DNA of 64,000 nucleotides from Amblyornis subalaris (GCA_018881555.1 JACAXG010000025.1:5959899-6023898), one strand, 5' to 3'. Shown: positions 38,801-51,411, counted from the first letter of the stretch. The notes: generated from the letters alone by a model not told the origin. Made by a program: numbers and translations.

Positions 38801-41800
38801 TAACTAGCACTGTTCACATCCTTAGAAATGGTCCTTAATGTTTATTAATTATTCAGGTTAGAAAGGAAACAAGACTCNGGTGGTCTGGATCACAAGACAA
38901 CTCAATTTAAGTCGGGGATTTAAGGGGAAGAGAGAACATGCTAGAGTATCAAGTCTGTTTTGGAAGAAAAGGAAAACAAAGAGAACAAATTGTATGTGGT
39001 GTTTTGGTTTTTTTTTATTTTGTGGGGGTTTTTTTTCCCTGTGTTGCTGGTTGTTGTGCAAATGAAGCTTTTTCACACCACTCCTAATTTATGACATTAC
39101 TGTGGATAGGCTTGGAGTATAAACAGGCTTGTTCATTTTTTTTTCATTTTAAAAATTTTTTTTTCCCTGCACTACGGTTTCTGTCTATATGTGTGTTTCC
39201 GTGTAAATTGCTCGTTCCAGTCCTTCCTTTGCATGAAGCAAACACAAGTACCTGAACAGTTTGCAAGAGTACTCAGGAACAGTCTTCCTGTCCTGTAACT
39301 CTTCAGTGGCTGGAATGCTGACACCTCTGTGCAGCAAATCATGGTATCAGAGGGATCTGTAAACTATGGTCAGATCTTGCTGGTTACAGAGCTGTTTTGA
39401 AACTTCTCCTAAGCCTAAACTTTGTATGAGGAAATCATATGAGAGAAATACATATATTTATTAAATTTTTTTTCTGTTTTTGGGCTGAGGATATCATGAC
39501 TCATTCTCACCTGGTTCTTAGATGTCGTTCCTCATTGATGAAGTTGCTCTCTGAAAATCACTTGGCTATCTGTTGCACTTGGTATGGCAGCTCTTGACTT
39601 TGTTTTTAGCACTAAATTATCTGTGGCAAGATATCCAGTAGGTAGTTATCATAACATATGTTAAGTTTTCCTTTGTTTTTATGGATAATGTGAACTGCTC
39701 CAAATGCAGCTTCCAGCTTTTTGATTGACTCTCCAGTTTATCGGGTCCCATGTGATTCTCCACATGTACGTGTGAGATCAGTCACTGTTATCAACTCCAG
39801 ATTAGCAGGGAGATGAAGCAGATTACTTCTGATGAATGCAAACCATTCTTGGCATTTAACAGCTTCTGTTTCAGAGGGTGGATTATCAGTTTAGCAGTAT
39901 TCTGAAGCGATATCCCTGTGCCTTCCTTTGTGACATACAAATGTAAACTTGAGTGCTAATAGCCTTTTGCAAGTGGGGTCTAACAATCACAGGTCCCTAC
40001 CTTGCATATTCTTTGTCATGGTGTTTCATACTTGTTCATCTGCACATAGCATTTTATCCTTACCATAGTCTACAGACCTCCTCAGTCCCATGTTTTTATT
40101 TTGAACTTGGATAATACCTTCAGTTGGAGAAAAACAACGGTTTCTATGTTGGATTTGATTAACAACTCGTGAGGAGGCTTGAAGAGGCTGTAACACCCTC
40201 TTGAGGAGACTGATACAAACAATAGATTCTTTGAAACAACTGGTTTCTGCAAACCAACGTACACTCCCTTTTGTAGGATGCTGGTTGGCTTGAAGTTTGT
40301 CTCTGGGTTTTCATGGTTGTTTCTCTTCATGTAGAGTTATTTGTAGGATGTGAAAAAATCCAGAAGTGCTATTATTTTATACTGTGAATATACTTTATTA
40401 CTTTAAATGGTACCAAATCTGTGGTCTTTTACTTTTCAGGATTGAGACCTGGAATATGATTTCAGTGTTATCTAAAGTGTTAGCTTCCAAGGCAGCTCTT
40501 GGAAGACAACATAAAAACTTGTTCTGTGTGACTGTAGGTGGCAACTGCATCAGCTGTGTAGGCCTTCAATGCTTATTTTGAAAGGTTCTCACAGCATCTT
40601 TCTTTGGAGCTTACCTTCACAGATTGGGATGTTTATGCTTCAAGCCAGTTATAGGAAATTGTATGTAGTGTAAACTTCATTAGGCATCACCAGCAACATA
40701 TAATTGGAGTAGCAGTAGATGTATAAATGAACTTGATCTTATGGTATCCAGATTTCACTGGAAAAGCTATTGACCTGGAAAGCTAGTACTTAATTAAAGA
40801 GATGTTCATAAACCATGTAAACAGAGCTGCCTATTTCAGGTCAAATTTACTGCTTAAACAGGAATGAGTCTCTCTGGGTGATACTGCTTTCTTTAGACTT
40901 TTTAGCTGAGAGAGGATCTCTTCAAAACTTAATTCATTTGCAAGGATGAGGCACACAAGTTGACCGAGTCATATTTAAAGCTGCAAGATGTGCAGTCTCA
41001 GAGATCTGTGCAGTCTGAAGAGGAGCTCAATGAAGTTTCTTAAAGTACTGGAAAGTCCTTAAGTGACTGATGCAATAGAAACACGGACTGTTCAGTGGCC
41101 GAACACGTTTTCCCATGAGGAGAGTTTGGGATCAGGCTTCTTCCCTCCTACACACAGACACACCACAGTACCAAAACAGACAGATTTCACCTGGTTTGGC
41201 AGAGCAGTTGGTCTGTGGAGAACAGCTTTGGTTTGCTGTAGCTGCTCGCTGCTTCACACACTCTGTGTAAGACTTGATCAGCTCCCACACAGAAGCTGTT
41301 ATTTTTCTCCTGTTAAACATGCTGTCCAAGAAAAAATGCTGTGTGTTATGGCTATACNTGATCTCATCTTCTCATGATGACCTTTTCTTAAGTATTTTAA
41401 GTAAGATCCCTGACTGAGAAAAAAACTAGATGCCACTTTGAGAGTGGTGAAAAAAAACTGTAGCCAGGTAGATTTTTATCTTTGAAATAGAAACTCAACA
41501 GGCTGCATCTGTGAGTCTCCAGCTCCCCAGCAAAGCACGGGGCAAACTGGCAATCAGTAGGGTAACATAAAGAAAATGCTGGATTTCCAGCGGCAAGAGA
41601 AAAAGATTCCTGCATTAACAGAATGTGTCTTCTGTTACTACTACCACAATGAGTCTTCCTTTTCTAGACAGTAAAGATGTGGATCTGAGCTTAGGTAGTA
41701 ACACTGAATAAAGCAAGTCTTAAACAGATTGGATTCCTATCAATTCAATGATCCAAATAGATCTCACTTTAACATTCATCTTGNATTTTCTTGTAGTTTA

Positions 41801-42691
41801 ATCCAGTTACTTCTATTGGTAACTCTTCCCTAGAACTGGGATGTCTTTTGAACTGACTTGAGGCAGAGTGGAATCTCTGGTCTGTTGGTTGTTCCTGTAG
41901 TATGTANTGTTTTTTAGAATAGCCTATGTTCTGTTTGTAGCTTCTACAGCTTTTAATGAGACAGGGAAGTTTTATCCTTATCTGTAGTGATAAGGACCTC
42001 CTTGGAAGGTCACAGCATTTGTTAAGTACTCTCACCNCGGAGCAGTGCTCAGTTACCACCTAGGCTGGTTGACTCAGTGAAACAGCCTCAACTTCCACTT
42101 GCTGTCAAATATCATTACCTCTGCACTAACTTTAAGTATTCCCAAGGTAAGACAGTATGATTAAATCTGTTAAATATTATAGCATTGTCTCTAAGAATTG
42201 GCATCCTCCCCTTCCCAAGACACGTTTCTTCCAAATCTGAAGGGAAATGTTGTTAATTAGCTGTATTATGAAGATGTGACATCTTAATTCAATATAGCTA
42301 CGTTCCTTTTAGGAGAGCTAGCTAATTGCAAGACCAGAGCTCTTAAAAATAAAGGCTATATTAGTTATAGACAGTGAAAAATCGTCTTGGTTAAAAGCTT
42401 GGCTCATGTGCACTGGCAAGAAATCCCAGGCTAGACAATGAACTTACATTTGTGAGTTTTATTTTGATTTCACCAAATGGCATCACAATGGTGTTTGTGA
42501 TACAACTAGACTCTAATGCAATGCACAANGCAATGTGGATGGACCCGAAGCAATTTTAAATAGCAGTAGACTACTTGCAGGACCAGAGACTTCAGCATNA
42601 ATTGATCTGAGCAGAATCTGCAAGTGGTTTTGCTCCTCAGCTCTCTGCTGCAGCTATCCAGATTTTCCACTAGCATTCATGTTCACCTGGG
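35811..42691. other. Intergenic, no gene supported
   Basis: Open frames are short and unrecognised. T-rich simple tracts occur around 39,007-39,037 and 39,138-39,173. No further CR1 tail or exon can be supported. Confidence 0.55.
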
Positions 42692-42772
42692 TATCACAGA
42701 ATCATCAAGGTTGGAAAAGATCTTCAACATCATCTAGTTCAACCATCAACCTAGCACCACCATATCCCCAAA
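42692..42772 (-). mobile_element. CR1 tail fragment, older or different subfamily
   Basis: The + strand reads ATCACAGAATCATCAAGGTT and then GGAAAAGATCTTCAACATCA, followed by TCTAGTTCAACCATCAACCT. This matches the reverse complement of the 3' end of a CR1 subfamily common in birds, distinct from the copy at 35575. About 80 bp remain. It is oriented on the minus strand. Confidence 0.85.
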
Positions 42773-45700
42773 GTGGATATGTGTCTATTAGCCTCATCGG
42801 AGATTGCAAAGCACATTCAGATCAAGGATTTTTTGATGATTATACTTCAAGGAATCCTGCTTGAGGGAAAGATTTTCTCCTTTACTTCACAGGGTGTCAC
42901 TCTTTATCAACTTCTGGTACATCCAGATAGACCNGAGGGAGATTATGCAATTAGCCCCCAGAGCTGAAAACGCAGTAGCAAAGAGATAAAAACCTGCACA
43001 TTTTCCTTACTGCCACAAAGAGACTGTCTGAGGTTTAGGCAGATCTGGATCAGCAGATGAATACTTCAAAAATTGGAAACAGAAGTCAGTCCCACAGAGT
43101 TGTGCAGCCATCCAAACGACTTGCAGCCTCTTTGCTGCCTTCTAAAACACTAGTTTGTCATCCCAGATCACTTCTAAGCTGTGATACGTTAGGAAGAAAA
43201 TATGTTCCCAGCTCCTCTAAAGACTCTATGCTTTAATGTGATCTATATACCTGCCAATACCAACAACAAAATTAATCATCTTTTCAATCCTTCTTGAATA
43301 CTTGGGTTTGAAGGTTTGATTTGACACCAGAAATAGAATTCCCTCTTCTCTTCCCACAGCTCTGTTTCTCAATGCTTATCCTTTATTATGTTTGTCTACA
43401 CCACCCATCTTGAGAGGGCAACACAAGGTACATATTTATCTCTAAGTAAACATATGCATACCTCAGGAATAAGAAAAATAGTTGGGAATTGTTCATCTTT
43501 TTCAATAGGAAAGGTTTAATAAGGAGACGGGAAACATTTTTTTTCCTACTACTTCTTACACATGGCTTTGATTATCAGTATAAAACTGCCATTCCAGCCA
43601 AACCTTGCCAGTAAACCCAATACACAAAGGAAAATGTGGTTTCTAACCTGTGCTATCTGAGCCCATAGCAAAATCCTGGCACACAGGCAAAATTTGCAGT
43701 TGTATTCCACATCAGCTTGTGAGTGTGAATGTCCCATCTAGGATGAGACTGTAAGAGTTGCAAAGGGAATGGGACATGCTAGCATATATTATCAATATTG
43801 GCTGATATCTTCCCTTTCTGGCAACTGAAATTGCTGAGATCTCAAGTGCTGCATCTTCGTGCTTTTGCTCAATGCTGTGTACACTTCAATCCCACTGTCA
43901 CTGTGCTATTTGCTGCAATTTGGAGATGGGCAACTTGCTCAGACTGAGAGGCTGGAAAGCCCATTTTGCCACAAGCTTTTCTTCCCCTTCAGTGCAGTAA
44001 GATGACCATTTAAGCATGAACAAGCTCAACCTTTTGGCACCTGTCAAGAACATTAAAGGTCACTTAATACATCCGTTTTCAATGCACTGTCTGCTGCCTT
44101 CTGCTGAGTTGGAAGTACTTCCAGCACAAGCCATTGCAAGTCACCTTAATACAGGCACTTTCAAGCCATATGTTTTGCTTCAGAGCATTGCACTGCTCCT
44201 GCACGTTCATTACTGAAGCACTAAGCTCAGTGACACTGAAAAGCAGGCCAGGGAGCTGCACCAAAGAGCAGGCTGACAAGTCATGCCCTTTCTTCACAAC
44301 ATCTTCCCCAAATCAGCCACCACATCTCACTCCAGGATCTTTTTGCTCTCTAACGTTTCCTCTGTTCTTCATCAGACTTCTCTGTCCTCATGTCTTGTAA
44401 AAACCCCCTACTGTCTACACTATCCAGTTCTGAGGTTTTCGTGATTGCTTCCATAGGTAACTGGCGGATGATCTGTGTCCTGCAGACTTTAAAATCTCTC
44501 TCCTCCTGCTATCGGTGCTGCTCTGTAGACATACACTGACACAGTGCATTTTCCTAATCCCAGACTCCTGCAGTGTCTCTTCCATTTGACACCTGGGGCA
44601 TGCAATGTTGCATAAACTTGGGCCAAAATTACAAAGCTCTTCACGCTACCCTCCATCAAAGCTCATGTCTAGAGGATGGATTATGGAAAAACTTGCATAA
44701 AAAGGCAGATAAATCACATAAGTAGACTCCACAGAGGAAGAAGATATCGGGGGAGACATGTATACCTCTTAGACTAGCAGATACTCACTGATTGACCATA
44801 TATACTTCGGAAATCACAGGAGCAAAACAGACTGCAAGACCACAACAATCATCAAGCAAAACCAATGACTTTCAGTTCTGAATTTAAATGTCAACCTTTT
44901 TCCTAATGTAGCAACAATCCTTCATGTATGAAGATTGTAAGTTGGAGAGATAGTTGATGGTAGGCACCTCTGTCTTATGGAAAAACATCCGAGAGAACAG
45001 GAACATATTCCTGAATGAGTAAGGCAGAGCATGTCCTACAGCACCACCTAGCAGGCTAATTTAAAAGTGGTCCATATCTCTGGATCCCCGACTGCAACGA
45101 TGTGCTTGTGTAAGAGAAACACGGTGTATTTCAGTCTTCTTTCACCTTCCTTGGTGTAGTAGCTGCTTCTTGAAACCAGAATCGTGATAACGTGGTGATT
45201 AGTAAAGCTGGGGTCTCTATTTTTCACAATCGTATTTATTATAAATCTCTTAAGAGAAACCACACTTAAAATGCAATGCTGTGCCAGATTTTTGATGTTT
45301 GGTGGAAGAAACCCTTGTTTTGTAGATCTCTCCAGCTGGTACAGAAGGCAGAAACACCTCTTAGAAAGTCAGGCTTCACAAACCCACCCAACCCCCTCCA
45401 CATTCACCAGTAGGACAAGTAAGTTTTAGTCATTCTCAGGCTTTTAAATTCCCTGATCAAACAGCGTGTTTTGGTTAGTGAGGAGTCTGGTCTCCAGCTG
45501 TTCATTGTCCACATGCACTTTTTCTTTGTACATCTGCATGAAGTATGAATAACAATGGCAACTTACAAACTGTAAGTTTCAGCAGATGATGAAGCATCAT
45601 GCTGAGGCTGCAGACCGATGGCTGTAACAGCTCTGCTGATACAAAGAGGGAGATGAAGCTCTTCTTTCTTGCTTGCTTTTTTTTTTTCTGGGTGCCTCTT

Positions 45701-46894
45701 GCCTTGTTAAAACCTTGTCACTTCTCAGGCTTTTCAGTGCTCCCATTCAGCGTGATAACCTGGTAGAAAATGACCCCTTTTTGTCTGTTACTATGTTTTC
45801 TGCTAATAGTGAGGTAAAAGTGATGCACAAGAGGGTCTGATGGATGACAGAGCTGGCAAAAAGTAAGTGGCTCAGAGGGAGACAGGTGGAGAAGGTGGCA
45901 TCTTTCCTCTGACTTCTCCCTTTGGGTGGCAGCAAACTATTCATCTGCCTTGCCATATTGCATAAAACCATAACCTCAGGGTAGAACTGTGCCCTCTCAT
46001 GAAGGAGTGTGTTTTCTTAGCAATTAGCAACTCGTTTATTGGAAGTTAAAACCAAGGTTGTCATTACCGGCCTCTGTTCACAACTGGCTATGCCTAGCCA
46101 GGCCTGTTTAGCACTAGCATTTCTAAAATGCAGGAGATCATCTAGTAGGAAAAAGATAGGATAAGTATCTTCATTAGGATACTTTCACAAAAGTCCTAAA
46201 AAGTGCTATGAATTTGAATGAGAACTCCTAAGTATTCAGCTTATGATCCTTTCATGTGAACCCAAATTTCACGCTAAAATGTCTAGGAACTAAACCATTA
46301 CTGGTAAGAAATGCTTCAATCAGGGGCTGCTACAAAAAAAGCAAGATCTATCAAAATTAATAATACGTAGAAAGTAACCACGGCTTGCTTTTATTTCTCT
46401 TCTGTGGCCTCCCAACCCACTACCAAGCATAATTTCTATCTGGATGGTGAGAAGTGGTTACCTCGTGACTATCTGGCGTGAAGGAACACTTTAAAACTAT
46501 CCATCACCAGTGCATAACCTTTCTATAAATGAGACAAAACCAACATTTTATTATCCTCTACCCACCTCCTCCGCATTCCACACCTTTCCAGGGCTCTGAG
46601 TGCCCAGGTTGCGGAGCAAATCCACTTGAGAAACTATACTGGCCATCTGCTCTGAGCAAACAGGAACCGTAAAGCAAATTAAAAAATCCCTGCATGTATT
46701 ACTTTCCTATTAGGAATGGCAGAGAAAACAAATCCTACATGACGGATGCCAGCTATGCCACTTGCTGCCTTTCCGGCAAGCATTCCTGCCCTGCAGTGGG
46801 AAGGGATGCGTTAGTAATACATATGTAAAGTATTTTGCAGGAAGAACACTGGGAGTTACAGCACAGAACAGAAGGGCACAGAATCAATTTTGAC
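42773..46894. other. Intergenic, no gene supported
   Basis: This is the sequence upstream of the TMEM177 promoter. I find only short unrecognised open frames and no repeat family. CpG content is low until about 46,890. Confidence 0.55.
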
Positions 46895-46999
46895 TCGGGG
46901 AGAGAGCGGCAGTCCCCGCCTCAGCCTGCGGCTGCCCTTGGGGGCGCGGGGGGGGTGTCTCTTGCTCTTCGCCTCTACGGGCAGCGGGTCGGGTCTTGC

Positions 47000-47180
47000 T
47001 CCCGGGACATTCCTGGGGTGCCTTTACTCGATGCCAGGTTCAGGCTGTGTCAGTGCGGCAGCACAGGGGCTGCGCTGAGGGAACCACACCGCTGAGAGAA
47101 AGAAACTCTACGTCCCCACCCGCCATGGCGCCTTGGCCCGCCCCTTCCGCCCGCAACCCCGCCTCGGCCCGGGACGCGCG
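47000..47180 (+). other. TMEM177: Inferred non-coding first exon of TMEM177 (bounds approximate)
   Basis: The coding exon begins with only 14 untranslated bases after a 3' splice site, so a 5' exon must exist, and the CpG island is the natural place. I chose the end from the first GTAGGT donor-like site at 47181; identical candidates follow at 47194 and 47207. The start is a guess. An ATG in good context at 47125 would open a short upstream frame in this exon, giving 19 codons if unspliced. Confidence 0.4.
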
Positions 47181-47219
47181 GTAGGTGCGGGCGGTAGGTG
47201 CGGGCGGTAGGTGCGGGCG
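47181..47219. repeat. 13-bp minisatellite x 3 carrying tandem donor-like sites
   Basis: The unit GTAGGTGCGGGCG is repeated three times without mismatch (47181-47193, 47194-47206, 47207-47219). Each unit begins with GTAGGT, a fair 5' splice-site match. The array runs directly into a GGGC tract. Confidence 0.95.
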
Positions 47220-47229
47220 GGCGGGCGGG
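47215..47229 (+). other. Predicted G-quadruplex motif (GGGC repeats)
   Basis: Four GGG runs separated by single C residues (47215-17, 47219-21, 47223-25, 47227-29) meet the strictest G-quadruplex pattern, with one-base loops. The motif lies on the coding strand, at the end of the 13-bp array and just inside the predicted first intron, or in the exon if a later donor is used. Confidence 0.75.
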
Positions 47230-50200
47230 CGGTCGCGGTGCGGGAAGGTCGGGCGGTTCCGTCAGCGGGGCCTCGGGGCTGTACAGCCGATTTCTGCCAC
47301 CCGCCTCTTCTGTGTTTATGTTTTTCGTGGCAACCCGAGGCCTGGAGGCGGGTCCGGTCCGCGCCCCTTTTGCCGATGGATGGTGCTTTAAGCTGGGCTT
47401 TCCCCTCAACTGCGTGTGATTATAAAATAATAAATTCAGCAGCACACGCGTGTTGTGGCTAGATATCCCCCATCTGAACTTCAGCTATTACAGTTCTCAG
47501 AGTTCAGTGAGAATTAAGTGCCCATAACGCCGCAGACATAGAAAGTACTTCAGCGTTTGGGGAGGCCGCCGTGTAAACGTGGTGGTGGCTTCATGCGAAC
47601 TAAACGATTAAATTTGCAGGATATGGACCATATAAATTGCCTTGTTGTTTCCGGTTGCTTTCCTCATACATAAATTGTGTAAAGTTTATGAATAAAAATA
47701 AAGATGCCATACGCAGTTAGNGCTGCAGTGGGATTTCTGCAGGAGCTGAGCATCTGCACTGACCCTTGGGGAAGGTTTGAAAGCATAAATGCTGAAATGT
47801 ATTGAGGGCAATTTTCCTCTTATTTTGCTGAGTATTGACTGCTATGAGAAAACAAATACTCTGTGGCATTTCCTGCTTATTCTTGCATTAGATATGTGGC
47901 AGGACTGTTATGCATAGTCCAGTCAAGAACATAACCTGGGCTGCAAGGGATCTGTCCACAAAAGTTTGAAACCATGACTGCACAAGGGATAATTTAATGA
48001 AATAAAAAAATACTTAGCAACTGACTTAAAATTTCTATGACTGAAGCAGGAAAACAGTGTTAATGCACCATAGTGTATCCTGGCTCTGGCTGTTTAGAAG
48101 TGGATAGATCAGCACAGGGCTTCCTGCCCTGCTTTCCTGTGGTTCACCTATGGGCTGCCCACCTTCCAGGTGTGCTTCCCAGCATCCCATCGACCAGGAG
48201 GACTATTCAGTGACCCGTGTGTTTGGCAAGCACCATTTGCTCATGGAGGAAAGGAGAATGGAGTTTTCATTTGGTCATGCAAGAAAGGAAAGTAGAGTTT
48301 TTCAGTGTGGGCTGTCCTTCCTCATACAGGTGTGGATGGAAAGAGTAGGGACTTTTCTCCTTGCAGCGTTTCTAATATTAAAAAGATGTTAGCTAGTGCC
48401 AATGAGAGAGCACTCTCTAACTGGAGAAACCTGGAAAGTCCTTGCCTCAGCTTCACATGAGGATCAAGTGATAGTCTCCCTACAACCATCGTCTTAGAAG
48501 TGCTGCCCCCCTCACTGTAAATGGCATGAGCTCTTCAATCAGGTCTAGACTACCAGATTTGCCGAGAGGTCATAAACTTCAAAGAGGTCATTTGGGTTTA
48601 GTATTACCATTTTTTTTGTTTTTAACTCTGTTATCATGGAGGTTCTCTCCAGCAATTGGGTTTCATCCAAGCTCTTGGCTCTTTAGTATGTGTTTTTTAA
48701 ATAGTATTGTTAAACAAATCACCACCTCTGTCTTCAGCAGAATGTGAGAGTACCACCCGTTATTACACTAAGAAATACATATTAAATTATTGTATGCTTA
48801 CGTACATCATTGTTTTTATTAAGCACTCAGTGTGTGTTCAGTGTAGCATAAACATTAAACAAGATTATTCTTCCCCTGGTGAATTTACAATCTGAAAGAG
48901 CTTTGTAGGAAGGAGTAATAATAACATATCATTAAAACACCTTTAAATTAATCCCTTTTTGTTTCCCTGTGGTTAGGACTCATTTGCTGTTGATCATGAC
49001 TGGTGTATCCTGGTATGTCATGTAGTGCTGTTTGATGATGTTACAGACCCCAGTTGTCCCCTCTCTCCCTCTGTGAGAAGTTCTTGTTCGGCGTGTGTGG
49101 AAGGACAGAGCATATGTCTCTGCTTCAGCTGCTGCCATGCAAAGCCCAGCAGCATAGCTGAGACCCACCTTTAACGGTGTTCCACACTAAGACTTTGGTT
49201 GTTGTATCGAAGCACAATTTCCTTCTGCCGCCTCGGCTTCCTGTTAGGACAGCTGGAAACGCTCATGTCTTTAACAGCTGCAGAAAGATTCTATGAAGCT
49301 CGTGTGTTAAAGCCCTGAGAGAAGAGACTGCAGATAGAAAGAGGGGCATCCAGTTTTCACTGATTTCTGTTGGATTTAGGTGCTAATTCACTTTTATATC
49401 TTCATTCCAGGGGGAAATTCTGTAGCCGATGGAATTTTTTTGAAAAGAGATTGGAGCTTTCCTGAGCAGAGCACATCATANGGCTTGGACCATAAAAAGA
49501 ACTGATGCTTCCCAAGGGAAGCAGGACTCTTGAACTGAAGGAGTTGGCAGGTTTGAAAGTTTGTAAGTTTATTTGCTTATTTAAAGAGTCACAACACAGT
49601 CTTAGGCCCTGAAACAATTTCTGTTCAGTTTCTGCGCTGGATTGAACATACTATTTGTCAGAGAAATTATTTCAGAGACAAATTTTTAAAAGAAGCTACT
49701 GAAAGCATGCTGCTTTCTGAAAATAGCTTTTTGCTGAGTAAGCTAGAACTACTGTCTGGAAGCTGAAATCTGAAAGAAAAAAAAAACAACTAGAAAAAAC
49801 ACATACTGGGGGTTCTTGTTTGGTTTTGGTTCATTTGTTGGTTGGTTTTTTTGTTGTTACTTTTTTTTAATGTGGTTGACTATCCATTAGAAAAAACTCC
49901 TAATGGGAAATTCTGTCTCCTGAAATTTTTCAAATCAAAATGTGATCCTTTTTTAGAAGTTGTAGTCACTCTCAAGTTACTGAATTTAGTACTCAGGTGA
50001 CTGATTAAAATTTTTGCAGCTGTACTGTAGACTAATCTAATTATTGGCTCTTTCTGACCTCAATACCTACAGACTGTGTAGTGGAAGGCAAGAGTAGGAT
50101 TGTGCTAGGAAGGACTAGACAAGTATGTTGGGTAAATATACCATGTGTATTGATTGCTGGGGAAGAGGAAGTATGGTGGCTTTAGTTTTGTCTTTATTGT

Positions 50201-50446
50201 GGTAAATTGATTTACTGGAGGGAAAGGAGGAGTTAATTCCTCATATCAATCGTCCTGTGTTCCAAGGCCCAAAAATTATTGCGTATCATTTTCTCTGTAA
50301 AGGTGTTTTGTGTTTTATTAATGTAAAAGAATGTTTCTTTGGTTATTGTACTCTGCTTCTTCTCATGTTTTTTGAGGTTTTTTTTAATGCTAGAGAGATG
50401 AGACCTATCATGCACACTTTAATTCCTGATTTTGTGTATTGAACAG

Positions 50447-50460
50447 GTTAGGATTTGACT
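50447..50460 (+). other. TMEM177: TMEM177 5' UTR within the coding exon, with start context
   Basis: Fourteen bases, GTTAGGATTTGACT, separate the 3' splice site (AG at 50445-50446) from the initiator ATG. A at -3 and G at +4 give a strong Kozak context. Confidence 0.6.
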
Positions 50461-51411
50461 ATGGCAGTGCAGTTCCTGCGGAAGGCATCTGTGTGGTTAA
50501 AGAAGCACAAGATCACTGTGTTGGCCGTTTCTTGCATGGGACTGTTTGGCACCAACCTTTCCTATCACGTGTTTCCTGAGCAGACGTTCAAACTCTTGCA
50601 CGAGTGCTGGTCAGAGGGGCAGCCAGCTGAGCTTTCAGAGAAGCTCTGTGGTGTGTTTCAGGATGTCCTTCAAGATATTGGTGTGAAGTCCACTGGCTCC
50701 TACAGAGCCTTTGCAGCTTCTGGCTTCCACCCTGTGAGTGCTGGAATTCCCTGGCTGCCTGCAGGCTCTTTGGTGGGCATCCCGCCTAACTTTGACAGCA
50801 CAGCTGAGGATAAAAAAGGAATTGTCACCCATGTTGTTGTAATAAATGGCAAGAAAGTAGACTGGGAGAGCAATGAAGGGGTTGCTTTGAAGGAAGCGCT
50901 CACGTTTTCACTTAGAGCTCAGAAGTTTGCCATTGCCAGAGAAGTTGTGTATTTGCAGAATGGCAGCCCTTTAGCCAGTGCAGTTGTGGCTCCGACTTGC
51001 TTAGCTGGGACGTTTTTCTGTGGGAGAGCTATAAAGCTGCTTCTGGGGTTATCCCGTGGCCCTGTGATCCTTCGAGGCATCTGTAACATTGTCACTGCCG
51101 CTGGAGGACTGCTCTGCTACTGCGTTTCTTCTGACGCTGTGACCTATCACCTGGACTGCAGGGCTGACAGAAAGGCAGCTCTGCTTTCCAAGGACTACGC
51201 CAGAGGTGGGCTTGAATTTTATGATAAAATCTTGTCCCGCAACAGGATTTTTCGTGGTCTGATGGGCAAACAAGGGATGAAAATGTATGCCCCGAGTGGG
51301 AACCTTTTCCCAAGGCACTGGTTCAGAATAAAGTATACCCCATACACTTACCGGAGAACTTTGATTGTTAATATTTTAAGAGAGCTCCAGGCATCGGATG
51401 GGAGTGCTTGA
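50461..51411 (+). CDS. TMEM177: Transmembrane protein 177, complete single-exon coding region
   Basis: This 316-residue protein has close to the usual family length. TMEM177 is a mitochondrial inner-membrane protein that binds COX20 and helps stabilise newly made COX2 during cytochrome c oxidase assembly (family knowledge). The sequence begins MAVQFLRKASVWLKKHK, a basic amphipathic start suited to mitochondrial import. A first hydrophobic segment follows at about 18-38, and a further pair at about 174-196 and 203-223. Family-typical blocks are PVSAGIPWLPAG (91-102), QKFAIAREVVYL (154-165), YAPSGNLFPRHWFRIK (276-291) and PYTYRR (294-299). I start at ATG 50461, which has A at -3 and G at +4. 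The frame is open two codons further upstream, but only to a TTG. The stop is TGA at 51409-51411. No N, frameshift or missing block is present, and I see nothing to suggest a pseudogene. Confidence 0.97.
   Translation: MAVQFLRKASVWLKKHKITVLAVSCMGLFGTNLSYHVFPEQTFKLLHECWSEGQPAELSEKLCGVFQDVLQDIGVKSTGSYRAFAASGFHPVSAGIPWLPAGSLVGIPPNFDSTAEDKKGIVTHVVVINGKKVDWESNEGVALKEALTFSLRAQKFAIAREVVYLQNGSPLASAVVAPTCLAGTFFCGRAIKLLLGLSRGPVILRGICNIVTAAGGLLCYCVSSDAVTYHLDCRADRKAALLSKDYARGGLEFYDKILSRNRIFRGLMGKQGMKMYAPSGNLFPRHWFRIKYTPYTYRRTLIVNILRELQASDGSA

Larger units (their letters stand above)
46895..47420 (+). promoter_or_regulatory. TMEM177: CpG-island promoter, probably TMEM177
   Basis: GC and CpG density rise sharply here against AT-rich surroundings. 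The island contains a G8 run (46948-46955), GC-box-like CCCGCCCC and CCGCCC motifs around 47138-47165, and CCGCCATGG at 47120-47128, which resembles a YY1 site over a possible ATG. There is no TATA box, as expected for a housekeeping-type promoter of a nuclear gene for a mitochondrial protein. It lies about 3.3 kb upstream of the TMEM177 coding exon on the same strand. A divergent transcript to the left cannot be excluded. Confidence 0.8.
47181..50446 (+). other. TMEM177: TMEM177 intron 1 (5' end inferred)
   Basis: The 3' end is a moderate pyrimidine tract and the acceptor AACAG at 50442-50446. The intron is AT-rich beyond the CpG island. An AATAAAAATAAAG cluster at 47691-47703 could act as a premature poly(A) site for short promoter-proximal transcripts. 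I find no further exon in it. Confidence 0.55.

Noticed and set aside
46835..47462. Several open frames through the CpG island
   Set aside because: High GC content lowers stop frequency. The three frames starting at 47185, 47198 and 47211 are the same peptide start repeated by the 13-bp array.
50461..51411. TMEM177 as a processed retrocopy
   Set aside because: It is intact, has a CpG-island promoter and a 3' splice site just upstream of the ATG, and lacks a genomic A-tract after the poly(A) signal. The coding region is a single exon in the family anyway.
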